Source: an uncultured Collinsella sp. (GTDB lineage: Bacteria; Actinomycetota; Coriobacteriia; Coriobacteriales; Coriobacteriaceae). Taken from it: a stretch of DNA of 22,639 bases. Under the pieces are notes generated by a model. That model was given only the letters and a program-made list of their open reading frames with translations. It had not been told where the DNA came from and searched no databases. Position numbers and translations under genes: made by a program. Location of the stretch: positions 1-22,639 of the forward strand of contig CATZKS010000017.1 in NCBI GenBank assembly GCA_958421035.1, given 5' to 3'. Positions within the stretch are counted from its first letter, which is position 1; each line of letters begins with the position of its first letter. This document shows positions 13,312 to 21,474 of this stretch, piece by piece.

Positions 13312-13313
13312 CA

Positions 13314-14138
13314 GTGCGATATCCTGCCTACACCGTCCTTATGAGCCTGTACGCTAAGGAGCGCCCAGAGTATCTTAAAGAGTCACTCGACAGTATGCTT
13401 GCCCAGACCGTGCCGCCCGCCGAGATTGTCATGGTTGAGGACGGCCCGTTGACGGATGGTTTGGAGGATGTGCTCCGGGAGTATGACTCTGCCCATCCAG
13501 GTCTGTTCAACTTTGTTGCCTATGGCGAAAACCGTGGCCTCGGCTACGCCCTGCGTCAAGGCATGATTGCTTGCTCAAACGACGTCGTCGCTCGTATGGA
13601 TACCGACGACGTTGCCCGACCCGATCGCATGGAGAAACAGCTCGCAGCTCTTGAGAGTGGGCTTGACATGGTGGGCAGCGACGTCGTGGAGTTCATCGAG
13701 TCGCCGGACAAGCCCGTCGCCACCACTGATCTTCCCAAGGGAATGGACGCTATCCGCGCCTACTCCAAGAGGCGCAACCCCTTTCGCCACCCGCCCATGA
13801 CGTTCAGGAAATCAAAGGTCCTGGAGGCAGGCAACTACAGCTCTGACTTCCTCTATTTCGAGGATTGGGACCTCTTCAACAGAATGCTTGCATGCGGCTG
13901 CCGCGCGGACAATTTGGGAGAGTCTTTAGTCGCCATGCGTGTAAGTGAGGACTTCTACGCCCGCAGGGGCGGAGTTCAGTACCTCAAGTACGCCAAGGCC
14001 TTCAAGAGAGCACAGGTAGAGCGGGGTTATTTCACTGAACGCGACTATGTCTGCTCATACGTGCCGCACGCGCTGGTCTGCCTTATGCCCAATTCGCTGA
14101 GGTCGCTGATCTATCGAATTCTTCTCCGGAGGGCGTAG
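13314..14138 (+). CDS. Glycosyltransferase family 2 (AmsE-like)
   Basis: Cytoplasmic GT-A glycosyltransferase adding a sugar to the lipid-linked repeat unit. The 274-aa protein has the opening YTVLMSLYAKERPEYLKESL, a nucleotide-sugar part with VMVEDGPLTD (about 39-48), ENRGLGYALRQGM, and the metal-binding ARMDTDDVARPDR (DxD about 95-99). FEDWDLFNRML is a typical acceptor-side motif. The start is GTG 13314, 2 nt after the previous stop, with GGAGGGG about 9 nt upstream; ATG codons further in are less well served. It is co-transcribed with its neighbours. Resembles amylovoran AmsE-type enzymes, but donor and acceptor are unknown. Confidence 0.88.
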   Translation: MRYPAYTVLMSLYAKERPEYLKESLDSMLAQTVPPAEIVMVEDGPLTDGLEDVLREYDSAHPGLFNFVAYGENRGLGYALRQGMIACSNDVVARMDTDDVARPDRMEKQLAALESGLDMVGSDVVEFIESPDKPVATTDLPKGMDAIRAYSKRRNPFRHPPMTFRKSKVLEAGNYSSDFLYFEDWDLFNRMLACGCRADNLGESLVAMRVSEDFYARRGGVQYLKYAKAFKRAQVERGYFTERDYVCSYVPHALVCLMPNSLRSLIYRILLRRA

Positions 14139-14142
14139 CAAA

Positions 14143-15135
14143 ATGGCTTCCAAAGTCGATAACCCACTGGTAAGCATTATCGTCCCCATGTACAACGTGG
14201 GAACGTTCGCACTTCCTTGTGTGAGGTCGCTGCTCAATCAGACGTATCCGAACATCGAGATCCTTATCGTGGACGATGGTTGCACGGACGATACTATCGA
14301 TTTGATCGAAAACACCGTCGGAGACGACCCACGCGTCGAGATTCACCATAAGAAAAACGGGGGGCTTTCTTCCGCTCGCAATTACGGCACGCAACGATGC
14401 CGCGGCAACTATCTCATGTATGTCGACGGAGACGACCTCATCGACCCGCGAACCGTTGAGCTTATGGTTGAAGCTGCCCTGAAATACCAGGTGACTCTTG
14501 TTGCAGGGTCTTTCGCCAAGACGCCCCTTCTCGAGAACTACGAGATGGAGCAAACTGCTGAGTTCAAGGTGGAGTCTGGTGCCGAGCGTTTTAGGAAGCT
14601 GCTTTTATTCAACGGGGAGAGTGGTTCTGCGTGCGGCAAGCTCTTCGCCCGGTCCCTGATCCCCTACCTTGCCTTTCCTGAGGGGCAGCTTTTCGAAGAC
14701 ATGGGCGTGATCGCCTCTATCTGTTCGAGTGTCGGGGAGATTACTTTTTCTGACGCTCCTTTCTACGCGTATGTAACGAGACCCGGCTCCATCACCACGT
14801 TTAAGAAGCAGGGGCCCAAGCAAGCGCAAGACATGGATGAGACTATTGAGACCGTGCGACAAATTGCCGGGGGCGGTCTTAAGGACGAGTTTGAGTGCTT
14901 TCGAGCGTACTGTACGCTGCGCGTCGCTATGCGCGTCGACCTCGATACCTTTGGCGACAAGGCTGAAGGGCGGTCGTATCTGAGGCGTGCTCGCAAGCTT
15001 GCGGGGCGAGCCTCGCGGAGCCGTTTGACATCCCGCACCTGGAGGCTGCGGTGCATGCTCTTCGCGATTTCCCCAAAGGCGCACAACGCCTTCTACGCCC
15101 TCTACGCCGCAGTTTCGGGCAAAGCAATTGGATAA
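14143..15135 (+). CDS. Glycosyltransferase family 2
   Basis: GT-A glycosyltransferase of repeat-unit assembly. The 330-aa protein starts VSIIVPMYNVGTFALPCVRS, then ILIVDDGCTDDT (about 40-51), NGGLSSARNYG, and MYVDGDDLI with the DxD at about 95-98. An acceptor-side segment FEDMGVIASIC follows, and the C-terminal 80 residues are Arg-rich (GRASRSRLTSRTWRLR), suggesting membrane-surface contact. ATG 14143 has GGAGGG at 9-nt spacing and lies 4 nt after the previous stop. Substrates are not predictable. Confidence 0.9.
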   Translation: MASKVDNPLVSIIVPMYNVGTFALPCVRSLLNQTYPNIEILIVDDGCTDDTIDLIENTVGDDPRVEIHHKKNGGLSSARNYGTQRCRGNYLMYVDGDDLIDPRTVELMVEAALKYQVTLVAGSFAKTPLLENYEMEQTAEFKVESGAERFRKLLLFNGESGSACGKLFARSLIPYLAFPEGQLFEDMGVIASICSSVGEITFSDAPFYAYVTRPGSITTFKKQGPKQAQDMDETIETVRQIAGGGLKDEFECFRAYCTLRVAMRVDLDTFGDKAEGRSYLRRARKLAGRASRSRLTSRTWRLRCMLFAISPKAHNAFYALYAAVSGKAIG

Positions 15136-15160
15136 ACCCCAAGAAAAAAGGGTTGATAAG

Positions 15161-15328
15161 GTGAGATTTTCTGCAATCGTTCCCGTATACAACGTTGAGG
15201 ACTTCCTTGGCGAGTGCTTGGCTAGCATCGCATGCCAGGACTACTCTGAGTACGAGGTCGTCATTGTCGGTGACGGCTCGACTAACGGTATCTCTGAGGG
15301 CTATGTACAACTTGCTGAGCAGGTGTAG
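15161..15328 (+). pseudogene. Remnant of a family-2 glycosyltransferase (N-terminal part only)
   Basis: A 55-residue frame contains only the first beta-alpha-beta part of a GT2 enzyme: FSAIVPVYNVEDFLGECLASI, then YEVVIVGDGSTNGIS, and stops a few residues later, before any DxD or acceptor region. A full enzyme needs about 300 residues. It still has a ribosome site (AAGGG, 8 nt before GTG 15161) and ends 2 nt before the polymerase gene. Two normally conserved Asp positions are altered (VGDGSTN for VDDGSTD). It looks like a deletion scar, possibly where the polymerase gene was exchanged; a retained leader-coupling role is possible. Confidence 0.7.
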
Positions 15329-15330
15329 TG

Positions 15331-16446
15331 ATGCAGATCTATCTAGTTGCGTTTGCATTCCATATTGCTCTGCTTTATCTCTCAGCACGCATCGGTGATA
15401 AGCGTTTTGGTCTTTTCCTCGCGATAATATCAGTTCTACCCCTTTGTGTGGTGGCGGGTGCTAGAGATATAACCGTTGGAACGGATACTTCGGCATATCC
15501 TCTAAGCTGTTTTAATGCGTCTCAGGTTTATTCGCCTATAGGAGCCCTCAGTGCTTGCTCGGATCAAGAACCGCTTTTTGTGCTTTTGTTCTGGTTTCTA
15601 GGGAGACTGACTGGCGATTTCAACGCAGTGCTTTTCTTCTGTGAGGTTTTAATTTTCCTTCCTTATGTTCTGGTTGCAAAAAAGCAATTTCCTCAAGGGT
15701 ATCCTGTCATCGGATTCTTTCTTTGTTTCATTGTCTTTGGATACACGCTAAACATACTCAGGCAGTGCCTAGCAACAAGCATGCTCGTCTTGATGGTTTA
15801 TGAACTGATTCACGGGAAAAATCTACCTGCTTTTGTTTTTTTGGCGGTTGCCGTTGGTTTTCATAAGATGTCAATTGTGGGCATTTTTGTTTGGGTCATT
15901 TACATAGCTTGTTGCGAGAGTAGGGGTGTTCGCTCATCCAAAACTCTTGCTATGTTGTTTTGCATCGGTGTTGCCGTCTGTGCCGTCAGTGCGGTTTTAA
16001 TAGGGCCAGATTTGATGCAGCTAGTCTCATCTTTTACGTCGTCATATTCGTTTCAGGTAAAACATGCTGGAATGGGTTCATTGAACAATACGATGTTAAT
16101 TTACCTGCCTTTTTGTATGATTATGAGGTTTTTGGGTCATAAAAGTTCAATGGGACCTACTAATCGGGAGATGCTTAATTTTTACGTCTGCTGCGGCGTA
16201 TCCTCGGCTGTGTTCGCTCAGTTTGCAAGCATAAGTCCCGAGTTGATTAGGCTCAGTTTCCCATTTCTTTTTATCTCGGGATTCCTCTATCCATTTTTAT
16301 CCGAGAACCTTGGTAACGAGCGTTTGCTATCCGGGGTGCTTGCAATTACTTATTGCGTGCTCTATTTCGCTATCACATTCGTATTTGGCGGTAGCTGCAA
16401 TCTTTTCCCGTATTCCTCAGCGCTTTTAGGAGTCTTTTATGCTTGA
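15331..16446 (+). CDS. Polysaccharide polymerase, EpsG/Wzy-like membrane protein
   Basis: Likely joins repeat units outside the membrane. The 371-aa protein is strongly hydrophobic with about ten membrane segments. It shows the EpsG/Wzy-type signature AGARDITVGTDTSAYPL (about 43-59), LNILRQCLATSMLVLMVYEL and GFHKMSIVGIFVW. ATG 15331 follows the remnant stop by 2 nt with AGG upstream; GTG 15328 is an alternative. The 3' end overlaps the next gene by 8 nt. Base composition is clearly more AT-rich (many TTT, ATT, TTA codons) than the glycosyltransferases before it, as often seen for exchangeable wzy genes. Polymerase assignment rests on topology and motifs, not on strong sequence identity. Confidence 0.78.
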   Translation: MQIYLVAFAFHIALLYLSARIGDKRFGLFLAIISVLPLCVVAGARDITVGTDTSAYPLSCFNASQVYSPIGALSACSDQEPLFVLLFWFLGRLTGDFNAVLFFCEVLIFLPYVLVAKKQFPQGYPVIGFFLCFIVFGYTLNILRQCLATSMLVLMVYELIHGKNLPAFVFLAVAVGFHKMSIVGIFVWVIYIACCESRGVRSSKTLAMLFCIGVAVCAVSAVLIGPDLMQLVSSFTSSYSFQVKHAGMGSLNNTMLIYLPFCMIMRFLGHKSSMGPTNREMLNFYVCCGVSSAVFAQFASISPELIRLSFPFLFISGFLYPFLSENLGNERLLSGVLAITYCVLYFAITFVFGGSCNLFPYSSALLGVFYA

Positions 16447-17434
16447 TGAGAAGCCCGATATTTCCATTATCGTGCCTGTCTATAACACCGAAAGCTTCCT
16501 ACCAGCCTGCCTGGAGTCTATTGATGCCCAAGGGCGAGGAGCGTATGAGGTTATCCTTGTTGACGATGGCTCAACTGATGGGTCACCTAAGATTTGTGAC
16601 GCTTATTGCGAAGGGAACGAGAAGGCCTTTGTAATCCACAAGGAAAACGAAGGCCTATTAGCCGCACGGCGGGACGGTCTTCGTAGGGCGAAGGGGCGTT
16701 ATGTCCTCGCTCTTGATTCTGACGATTGTCTTCTGGAGGGATGTCTCGAGAAGGTCTGCTCTGCCATCACATCGTCAAATGCGGATATCATTTCCTTCGA
16801 TTTCACCATGGGACTAGATCCTGTTCGACCATCGCTGAAAGCCTGTATTTCTCCTGGGATGCATATTGGCAGCGATTTTAATGCCATTAGAAGCATGTTA
16901 TGCGGCTGCGATTTCAACAGCGTTTGGAATAAGGTTATTCGTACCGATTTGTTTCCTGGATACGATTGGTATACAAACCGGATTGGCCTTATGCACGGAG
17001 AGGACCTTTGTCAGTTGCTTCCCGTCTTTGATAAGGCGTGTAGCCTCTTTCATATTGATGAGGCCCTCTATTATTACCGACAGCATGACTCTAACAGTAC
17101 TAAAGTATTCCGGGAAAAGCAGGTGGCCGATTGGGGCCGAGTGTGCGATGAAATGCTTCAGTACGCGGCAAGATGGTCGAAAAGCGCGCATCTAAATGCA
17201 AGGCGCGGCATTTGTCAGCATTATTGCGATCTTGATGAGATCCTGTGGCGTTCCGATTTGGATGATGAGGCTAAAAATTCATTCGATAAAATGATCAAAC
17301 TTGAGTATCGTAAGCGCGTTAGCGGCTTCCCTGATTTAGTTCACAGTATGGTTTTGTCGAATAGCGTCATTGTTTCTTCGACTTCCCGCAAGGCGCTTGG
17401 TGTTTTCAAGACTATTCGGCGGAGCCCTGTATAG
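16439..17434 (+). CDS. Glycosyltransferase family 2
   Basis: GT-A glycosyltransferase of repeat-unit assembly. The 331-aa protein has ISIIVPVYNTESFLPACLES, VILVDDGSTDGS (about 38-49), ENEGLLAARRDGL and VLALDSDDCLLEG with the DxD at about 93-96, then NSVWNKVIRTDLF and GEDLCQLLPVFDKA as acceptor-side motifs. ATG 16439 has AGGAG at 7-nt spacing and overlaps the polymerase end by 8 nt, suggesting translational coupling. Composition is AT-richer, like the polymerase gene, so the two may have arrived together. Substrates unknown. Confidence 0.9.
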   Translation: MLDEKPDISIIVPVYNTESFLPACLESIDAQGRGAYEVILVDDGSTDGSPKICDAYCEGNEKAFVIHKENEGLLAARRDGLRRAKGRYVLALDSDDCLLEGCLEKVCSAITSSNADIISFDFTMGLDPVRPSLKACISPGMHIGSDFNAIRSMLCGCDFNSVWNKVIRTDLFPGYDWYTNRIGLMHGEDLCQLLPVFDKACSLFHIDEALYYYRQHDSNSTKVFREKQVADWGRVCDEMLQYAARWSKSAHLNARRGICQHYCDLDEILWRSDLDDEAKNSFDKMIKLEYRKRVSGFPDLVHSMVLSNSVIVSSTSRKALGVFKTIRRSPV

Positions 17435-17494
17435 CGCGTCTTGCGTCATTATCGTTTTGTTTCTGCGGCGTTATTGCATTTAGGTATTTCATTC

Positions 17495-17592
17495 CCTCCT
17501 TCAAGTACATTGGAATTGCGAAATATGCGGTATTCTATCCGTCGATACTTTTTTAATAGACTGGCTTACGCCTCCTTCGTCTTGAATGGAGG
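17495..17592 (+). promoter_or_regulatory. Alternative anti-Shine-Dalgarno pairings upstream of the flippase gene
   Basis: The flippase ribosome site region CTTGAA-T-GGAGG (17581-17592) can pair with CCTCCTTCAAG (17495-17505), 11 bp with a one-base bulge. It can instead pair with the nearer CCTCCTTC (17571-17578), 8 bp with the same bulge. The two upstream copies compete for the same site. They lie in the 167-nt gap after the third GT2 gene, where I see no gene or clear promoter. Translational control of the flippase is inference. Confidence 0.45.
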
Positions 17593-17601
17593 ATGCTGCC
17601 G

Positions 17602-18858
17602 GTGAAGCACAGTACATTCTACAAGAACACGCTTTGGCAGTATGGCCTTCAGATACTCAAGTATCTCTTTCCGCTGCTACTTATTCCCTATCTTACTCGT
17701 ATCCTCGGGACTGAGGGCTATGCCGTTTACGCATATGTTCTCTCCTTCATGGGCGTGGTCCAAACCATCGCCGATTTTGGCTTTACACTCTCTGGTACCA
17801 AGAAGGTAGTTGATCTCAAGGGGGACACTGCAGCTCTCTCCCGCCTCGTGGGGGCGATTACGGTCGCACGCCTCATGTTGCTCTGCGGCCTTTTCTTCTG
17901 TGTCATGGTCATAACACGCTTTATTCCCATTATGGCCGAGAACACGGCCTACGTCATCTGGGCGTTCTTTGCAACGGCAGGTCGCACAGTGCTGCCCGAC
18001 TTCATCTTTCAGGGAAACGAGCGCATGGGGCCTTTGACGACTCGGTATTTTGCATCCAAGGGGGTGCAGGTCGCGCTTACGATCCTTCTCGTGCGCGGGC
18101 CGGGGGATCTTATCCTTGTTGCTGTGGCTGACGTACTGTCGGAGATCGTCGACATCGCATGGAGCTATCGCGCCCAGAAGCGCATGTTTGGCGTCGGCAT
18201 AGCAAGGCCTACCTTTAAGGAGAGCGTCGAGGAACTACGCGTCTCCGCTATTTATTGCGTTTCGAACGTCAGCTCCTCTCTTTTCTCTGGATTCACAACG
18301 GTAATTATCGGGTTGGCGATCACAAGCAAGACGGACATCGCCTTTTGGTCGCTCACGCTCACGACCGTGAACGCCGTGCAGTCGCTCTACACGCCTATTG
18401 CCAACAGCCTTTACCCCCATATGATCAAGAACAGAGACTTCGGATTCGCACGAAAGTTGGCGCTTGTTGCGCTGCCTGCCCTCGTCCTGGGAACCGTTGC
18501 GTATTGCGCCCTTTCCGAGCCAATCATGCTCGTCCTCGGAGGACCCGAGTACGTTGGCGGTGCCCATGTCATGCGGATGATTTCGCCGATCTTTATCTTC
18601 TCGTTTTACGGAATTTTGATTGGCTGGCCGGTTCTGGGCGCCATGGGGCACGTAAAGGAGCTGACCGTCTCTACGTTGTTCACCGGGATCGTTAACGCGG
18701 TCTCTCTTCTGGCACTTTACCTTGCCGGGTTGATAACCCTTGATGTTATCTGCGTTGTCCGCTGGGGCTGCGATGCCTTGTTGCTGCTAGCAAGAGTTTT
18801 CATACTTTGGCGCGTGCCCCGGTCAGAGACAAGCTTCCATAAGAGTCCTAAGGAGTAA
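17602..18858 (+). CDS. Polysaccharide flippase (Wzx/RfbX type, MOP superfamily)
   Basis: Moves the lipid-linked repeat unit across the membrane. The 418-aa protein has about twelve hydrophobic segments and the typical Wzx opening KNTLWQYGLQILKYLFPLLL, IPYLTRILGTEGYAVYAYVLS and DFGFTLSGTKKV. The FIFQGNERM stretch and SLYTPIANSLYPHM near the middle fit the family. GTG 17602 is chosen because GGAGG (17588-17592) lies 9 nt upstream; ATG 17593 directly abuts it. It is followed by LicD with a TAATG junction. GC content returns to that of the first part of the cluster. Confidence 0.92.
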   Translation: MKHSTFYKNTLWQYGLQILKYLFPLLLIPYLTRILGTEGYAVYAYVLSFMGVVQTIADFGFTLSGTKKVVDLKGDTAALSRLVGAITVARLMLLCGLFFCVMVITRFIPIMAENTAYVIWAFFATAGRTVLPDFIFQGNERMGPLTTRYFASKGVQVALTILLVRGPGDLILVAVADVLSEIVDIAWSYRAQKRMFGVGIARPTFKESVEELRVSAIYCVSNVSSSLFSGFTTVIIGLAITSKTDIAFWSLTLTTVNAVQSLYTPIANSLYPHMIKNRDFGFARKLALVALPALVLGTVAYCALSEPIMLVLGGPEYVGGAHVMRMISPIFIFSFYGILIGWPVLGAMGHVKELTVSTLFTGIVNAVSLLALYLAGLITLDVICVVRWGCDALLLLARVFILWRVPRSETSFHKSPKE

Positions 18859-18860
18859 TG

Positions 18861-19688
18861 ATGCAGTACCTTCACACTGTGGAAATCCAAAACCTGTTGC
18901 TTGCTATGCTCATCGATTTTGACAGAATGACAAACGAGCATGGGCTTCGCTATTCACTTGATGGCGGCACGCTTCTAGGTGCCGTGAGGCACAGGGGATT
19001 CATTCCTTGGGATGACGATATCGATGTCATTATGCCCAGGCCAGATTTCGATGAACTTGCATCTCATCCTGAGTGGGTGCCTGCTGGGTTGACGCCCAAT
19101 ATTCCTGGACGCAAGGGGTACATCTATCCCTTCATGAAACTGACCAACCCTTCATGGAGGGCTCAGGAACCGCACTTCGAAGGAGTGATCGAAGAGTTTC
19201 TCTGGATTGACATTTTTCCTGCCGATGCCATGCCTGACGAAAATTCTGAGAAAGCGACCCTATTGGCGGCTCAGGAAAAGACATTCTTCAGAGCATCGCG
19301 GTCATACGTAAATATCAAAACGTCCACTTCAAATCCGTTGAAAAAGGTCGCGAAGCGTTTCCTTTTTCCGATTCATAAGGCGGTATTTCCTGCGGAAAAG
19401 CAGTTTTCCGAGCTAGGGGAGAGGGCCCGTGGCCTGCAGTTCGGCGATACGCATGAAGCAGGGGATGTTGTTTGGGGGCCCTACAAGCCTGATAAGCCCG
19501 GTTTTCCCGTCGAGGACTTCGACAACTTGATCGATATGGAGTTCGAGGGTCGCACTTTCAAGGTGTGCCCGCACTGGGACGCGTACCTAAATGGGCTCTA
19601 TGGCGACTACATGCGGCTTCCGCCCGAAGACCAGCGGGTCACTCATGGGATGAAGGTATGGAAGTCAAATTCCGGGGAAGGAAAGTAA
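18861..19688 (+). CDS. LicD-family phosphotransferase
   Basis: LicD proteins transfer a phospho-substituent (phosphocholine in pneumococcus, other phospho-alditols in related systems) from a CDP carrier to a glycan. The 275-aa protein has the family core GGTLLGAVRHRGFIPW (about 35-50) followed by the acidic DDDIDVIMPRPDF. WIDIFPADAMPD and KVCPHWDAYLNGLYGDYM are typical downstream blocks. ATG 18861 has AAGGAG 5 nt upstream; ATG 18858 overlaps the flippase stop. It is immediately followed by a CTP-dependent nucleotidyltransferase gene, which should make its CDP donor. No choline uptake or kinase genes are seen, so a polyol phosphate is likelier than choline; that is inference. Confidence 0.92.
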   Translation: MQYLHTVEIQNLLLAMLIDFDRMTNEHGLRYSLDGGTLLGAVRHRGFIPWDDDIDVIMPRPDFDELASHPEWVPAGLTPNIPGRKGYIYPFMKLTNPSWRAQEPHFEGVIEEFLWIDIFPADAMPDENSEKATLLAAQEKTFFRASRSYVNIKTSTSNPLKKVAKRFLFPIHKAVFPAEKQFSELGERARGLQFGDTHEAGDVVWGPYKPDKPGFPVEDFDNLIDMEFEGRTFKVCPHWDAYLNGLYGDYMRLPPEDQRVTHGMKVWKSNSGEGK

Positions 19689-19691
19689 TTC

Positions 19692-20411
19692 ATGAACGTG
19701 GCAATCATCATAGCAGGCGGCATAGGCTCGCGTATGGGGCAGGAGATTCCCAAACAGTTCATCAATGTAGGCGAGAAGCCTGTCATTGTCTACACGCTCG
19801 AGGCTTTCCAGGAGCATCCGCTTGTGGACGCCATCGAGGTCGTGTGCTTGGACGGCTGGGAGCAGGTCTTGCGCGCCTATGCGAGGCAATACAAAATCGA
19901 CAAGCTAAAGTGGGTCGTCAAAGGCGGCGCCTCTGGTCAGGAGTCTATCCGCAACGGTGTGTATAACTTTGAGGGCGTGCTTGCCGAAGACGACATCTGC
20001 ATCGTCCACGACGGCGTGCGCCCCATGCTCGACCCCGAGGTCATCACCGACGTCGTTCGCGTTGCCAAGGAGCGTGGCAACGCCGTCACGAGCATGCCTT
20101 ACAACGAGCAGATCTTCCTTGTGGACGAGAAGGATTCCGCCACCACTACGCAGTACATCCCCCGCGAAACGCTTCGTCGCGTATCCACGCCGCAGGCGTA
20201 CCGTTTCGGGCTACTCGACTCCAAGTATCACGAGGCTTTTGAAAAGGGTGTCGGAATCGACGGCTCCAACTACACGAACACAATGATGGTCCAGTTGGGC
20301 GTGAAGCTAAACTTCGCCGCTGGGTCGGACCGTAACATTAAGCTCACCACGCCGGAAAACCTCGAGTTCTTCCGCGCATGGGCGGCGGAGAGGGATGCTC
20401 GCGATGAATAG
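19692..20411 (+). CDS. IspD/TarI-family cytidylyltransferase
   Basis: Uses CTP to activate a polyol or sugar-alcohol phosphate as a CDP derivative. The 239-aa protein has the CTP loop AGGIGSRMGQEIPKQF (about 8-23), VKGGASGQESIRNG (about 76-89), VHDGVRPM (about 105-112) and VSTPQAYRFG (close to the usual TPQ.F). The start, ATG 19692, is 3 nt after licD with GGGGAAGG upstream. IspD (MEP pathway) and TarI (ribitol-5-phosphate) share this fold. Placement between licD and an SDR in a capsule cluster argues for a TarI/Bcs1-like role, not isoprenoid synthesis. The exact polyol is unknown. Confidence 0.87.
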   Translation: MNVAIIIAGGIGSRMGQEIPKQFINVGEKPVIVYTLEAFQEHPLVDAIEVVCLDGWEQVLRAYARQYKIDKLKWVVKGGASGQESIRNGVYNFEGVLAEDDICIVHDGVRPMLDPEVITDVVRVAKERGNAVTSMPYNEQIFLVDEKDSATTTQYIPRETLRRVSTPQAYRFGLLDSKYHEAFEKGVGIDGSNYTNTMMVQLGVKLNFAAGSDRNIKLTTPENLEFFRAWAAERDARDE

Positions 20412-21474
20412 GCTCAATTGCCCAGAGTATATCGCCGACCTTGACAAAGTTTGTTCGCTTCCCCTGCCATGGGAGAAGCTCGCGAATAAGACGGTCGCTA
20501 TCTCCGGTGCGACCGGTATGATCGGGACCTTCCTCATCGACGTTCTAATGCATAGGAACGACATTGACGGGTCGCATTGTAGTGTCCTCGCTTTGGGGCG
20601 CAGCGCCGAGAAAGCGCGCTCGAGACTGCCGTACTTCGGGCGAGACTATTTCTCGTTTGAGGAGGGCTCCGTCTCTGCGACAGGGTACAGTCCCGGTGCC
20701 CCCGCGGACTATGTTCTGCACCTAGCGAGCTCCACTCATCCGCGCCAGTACGCTACCGATCCCATCGGCACCATCCGAGCCAACGTGGACGGCTTACAGA
20801 ACCTCCTCAGCTACTCCGTCGATTGCGGTGCTAGGCTGCTCTTTGCCTCGTCAGTCGAGATTTATGGCCAGAACCGCGGTGACGTTGAACGTTTTGATGA
20901 GAAGTACTGCGGGAATATCGACTGCAACACTCTTCGTGCCTGTTACAACGAATCGAAACGACTGGGCGAGGCTATGTGTCAAGCCTACCGTTCGCAGAAG
21001 GGTGTCGAGGCCGTTGTCGCTCGCATTGCGCGCGTCTACGGGCCTACGCTATTGCCCGATGATTCAAAAGCGCTCTCCCAGTTCATACACCGCTCGCTTG
21101 TCGGCGAGGACGTTGTCCTCAAGAGCGAGGGGACGCAAAAGTTCTCCTACCTGCACGTCGCGGACGCTGTGTCTGGTCTGCTGCATATATTGCTCCTTGG
21201 TAACGACGGGGAAGCCTACAACCTTGCAGATAAAGGATCCGACGTAATGTTGAGGGATCTTGCTGGACTTATAGCCAAAGCCAGCGGTGTTAAAGTTGTA
21301 TTCGAATTACCTGACGCCCAGGAGGCGGCAGGGTACTCTAAGGCCACGTTTGCGCTGATGGACGGAAACAAGGCACGTGACGAACTTGGTTGGTCTGCGC
21401 GCATGAGTATCTCCGAAGGCATATCAAGCACGCTCTACATTCTCCGCTTACTCAATGATCTCGGAGGATGTTGA
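20404..21474 (+). CDS. NAD-dependent epimerase/dehydratase-like extended SDR
   Basis: Nucleotide-sugar or polyol-modifying enzyme of the extended short-chain dehydrogenase family. The 356-aa protein has an N-terminal extension of about 30 residues, then VAISGATGMIG (NAD loop, about 31-41), HLASSTHP, the catalytic FASSVEIYG (Ser about 149-150), and YNESK (Tyr181, Lys185). RVYGP and YLHVADAV are typical of extended SDRs such as UDP-glucuronate decarboxylase or dTDP-glucose dehydratase. ATG 20404 has AGGG 9 nt upstream and overlaps the cytidylyltransferase end by 8 nt; ATG 20395 is possible. Coupling to that gene suggests it works on the same precursor, perhaps the CDP-linked product. Reaction unknown. 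Confidence 0.88.
   Translation: MNRLNCPEYIADLDKVCSLPLPWEKLANKTVAISGATGMIGTFLIDVLMHRNDIDGSHCSVLALGRSAEKARSRLPYFGRDYFSFEEGSVSATGYSPGAPADYVLHLASSTHPRQYATDPIGTIRANVDGLQNLLSYSVDCGARLLFASSVEIYGQNRGDVERFDEKYCGNIDCNTLRACYNESKRLGEAMCQAYRSQKGVEAVVARIARVYGPTLLPDDSKALSQFIHRSLVGEDVVLKSEGTQKFSYLHVADAVSGLLHILLLGNDGEAYNLADKGSDVMLRDLAGLIAKASGVKVVFELPDAQEAAGYSKATFALMDGNKARDELGWSARMSISEGISSTLYILRLLNDLGGC

Noticed and set aside
19692..20411. Isoprenoid-pathway IspD
   Set aside because: The fold is shared, but the placement between licD and an SDR in a capsule cluster, without MEP-pathway neighbours such as ispF, favours a CDP-polyol role.
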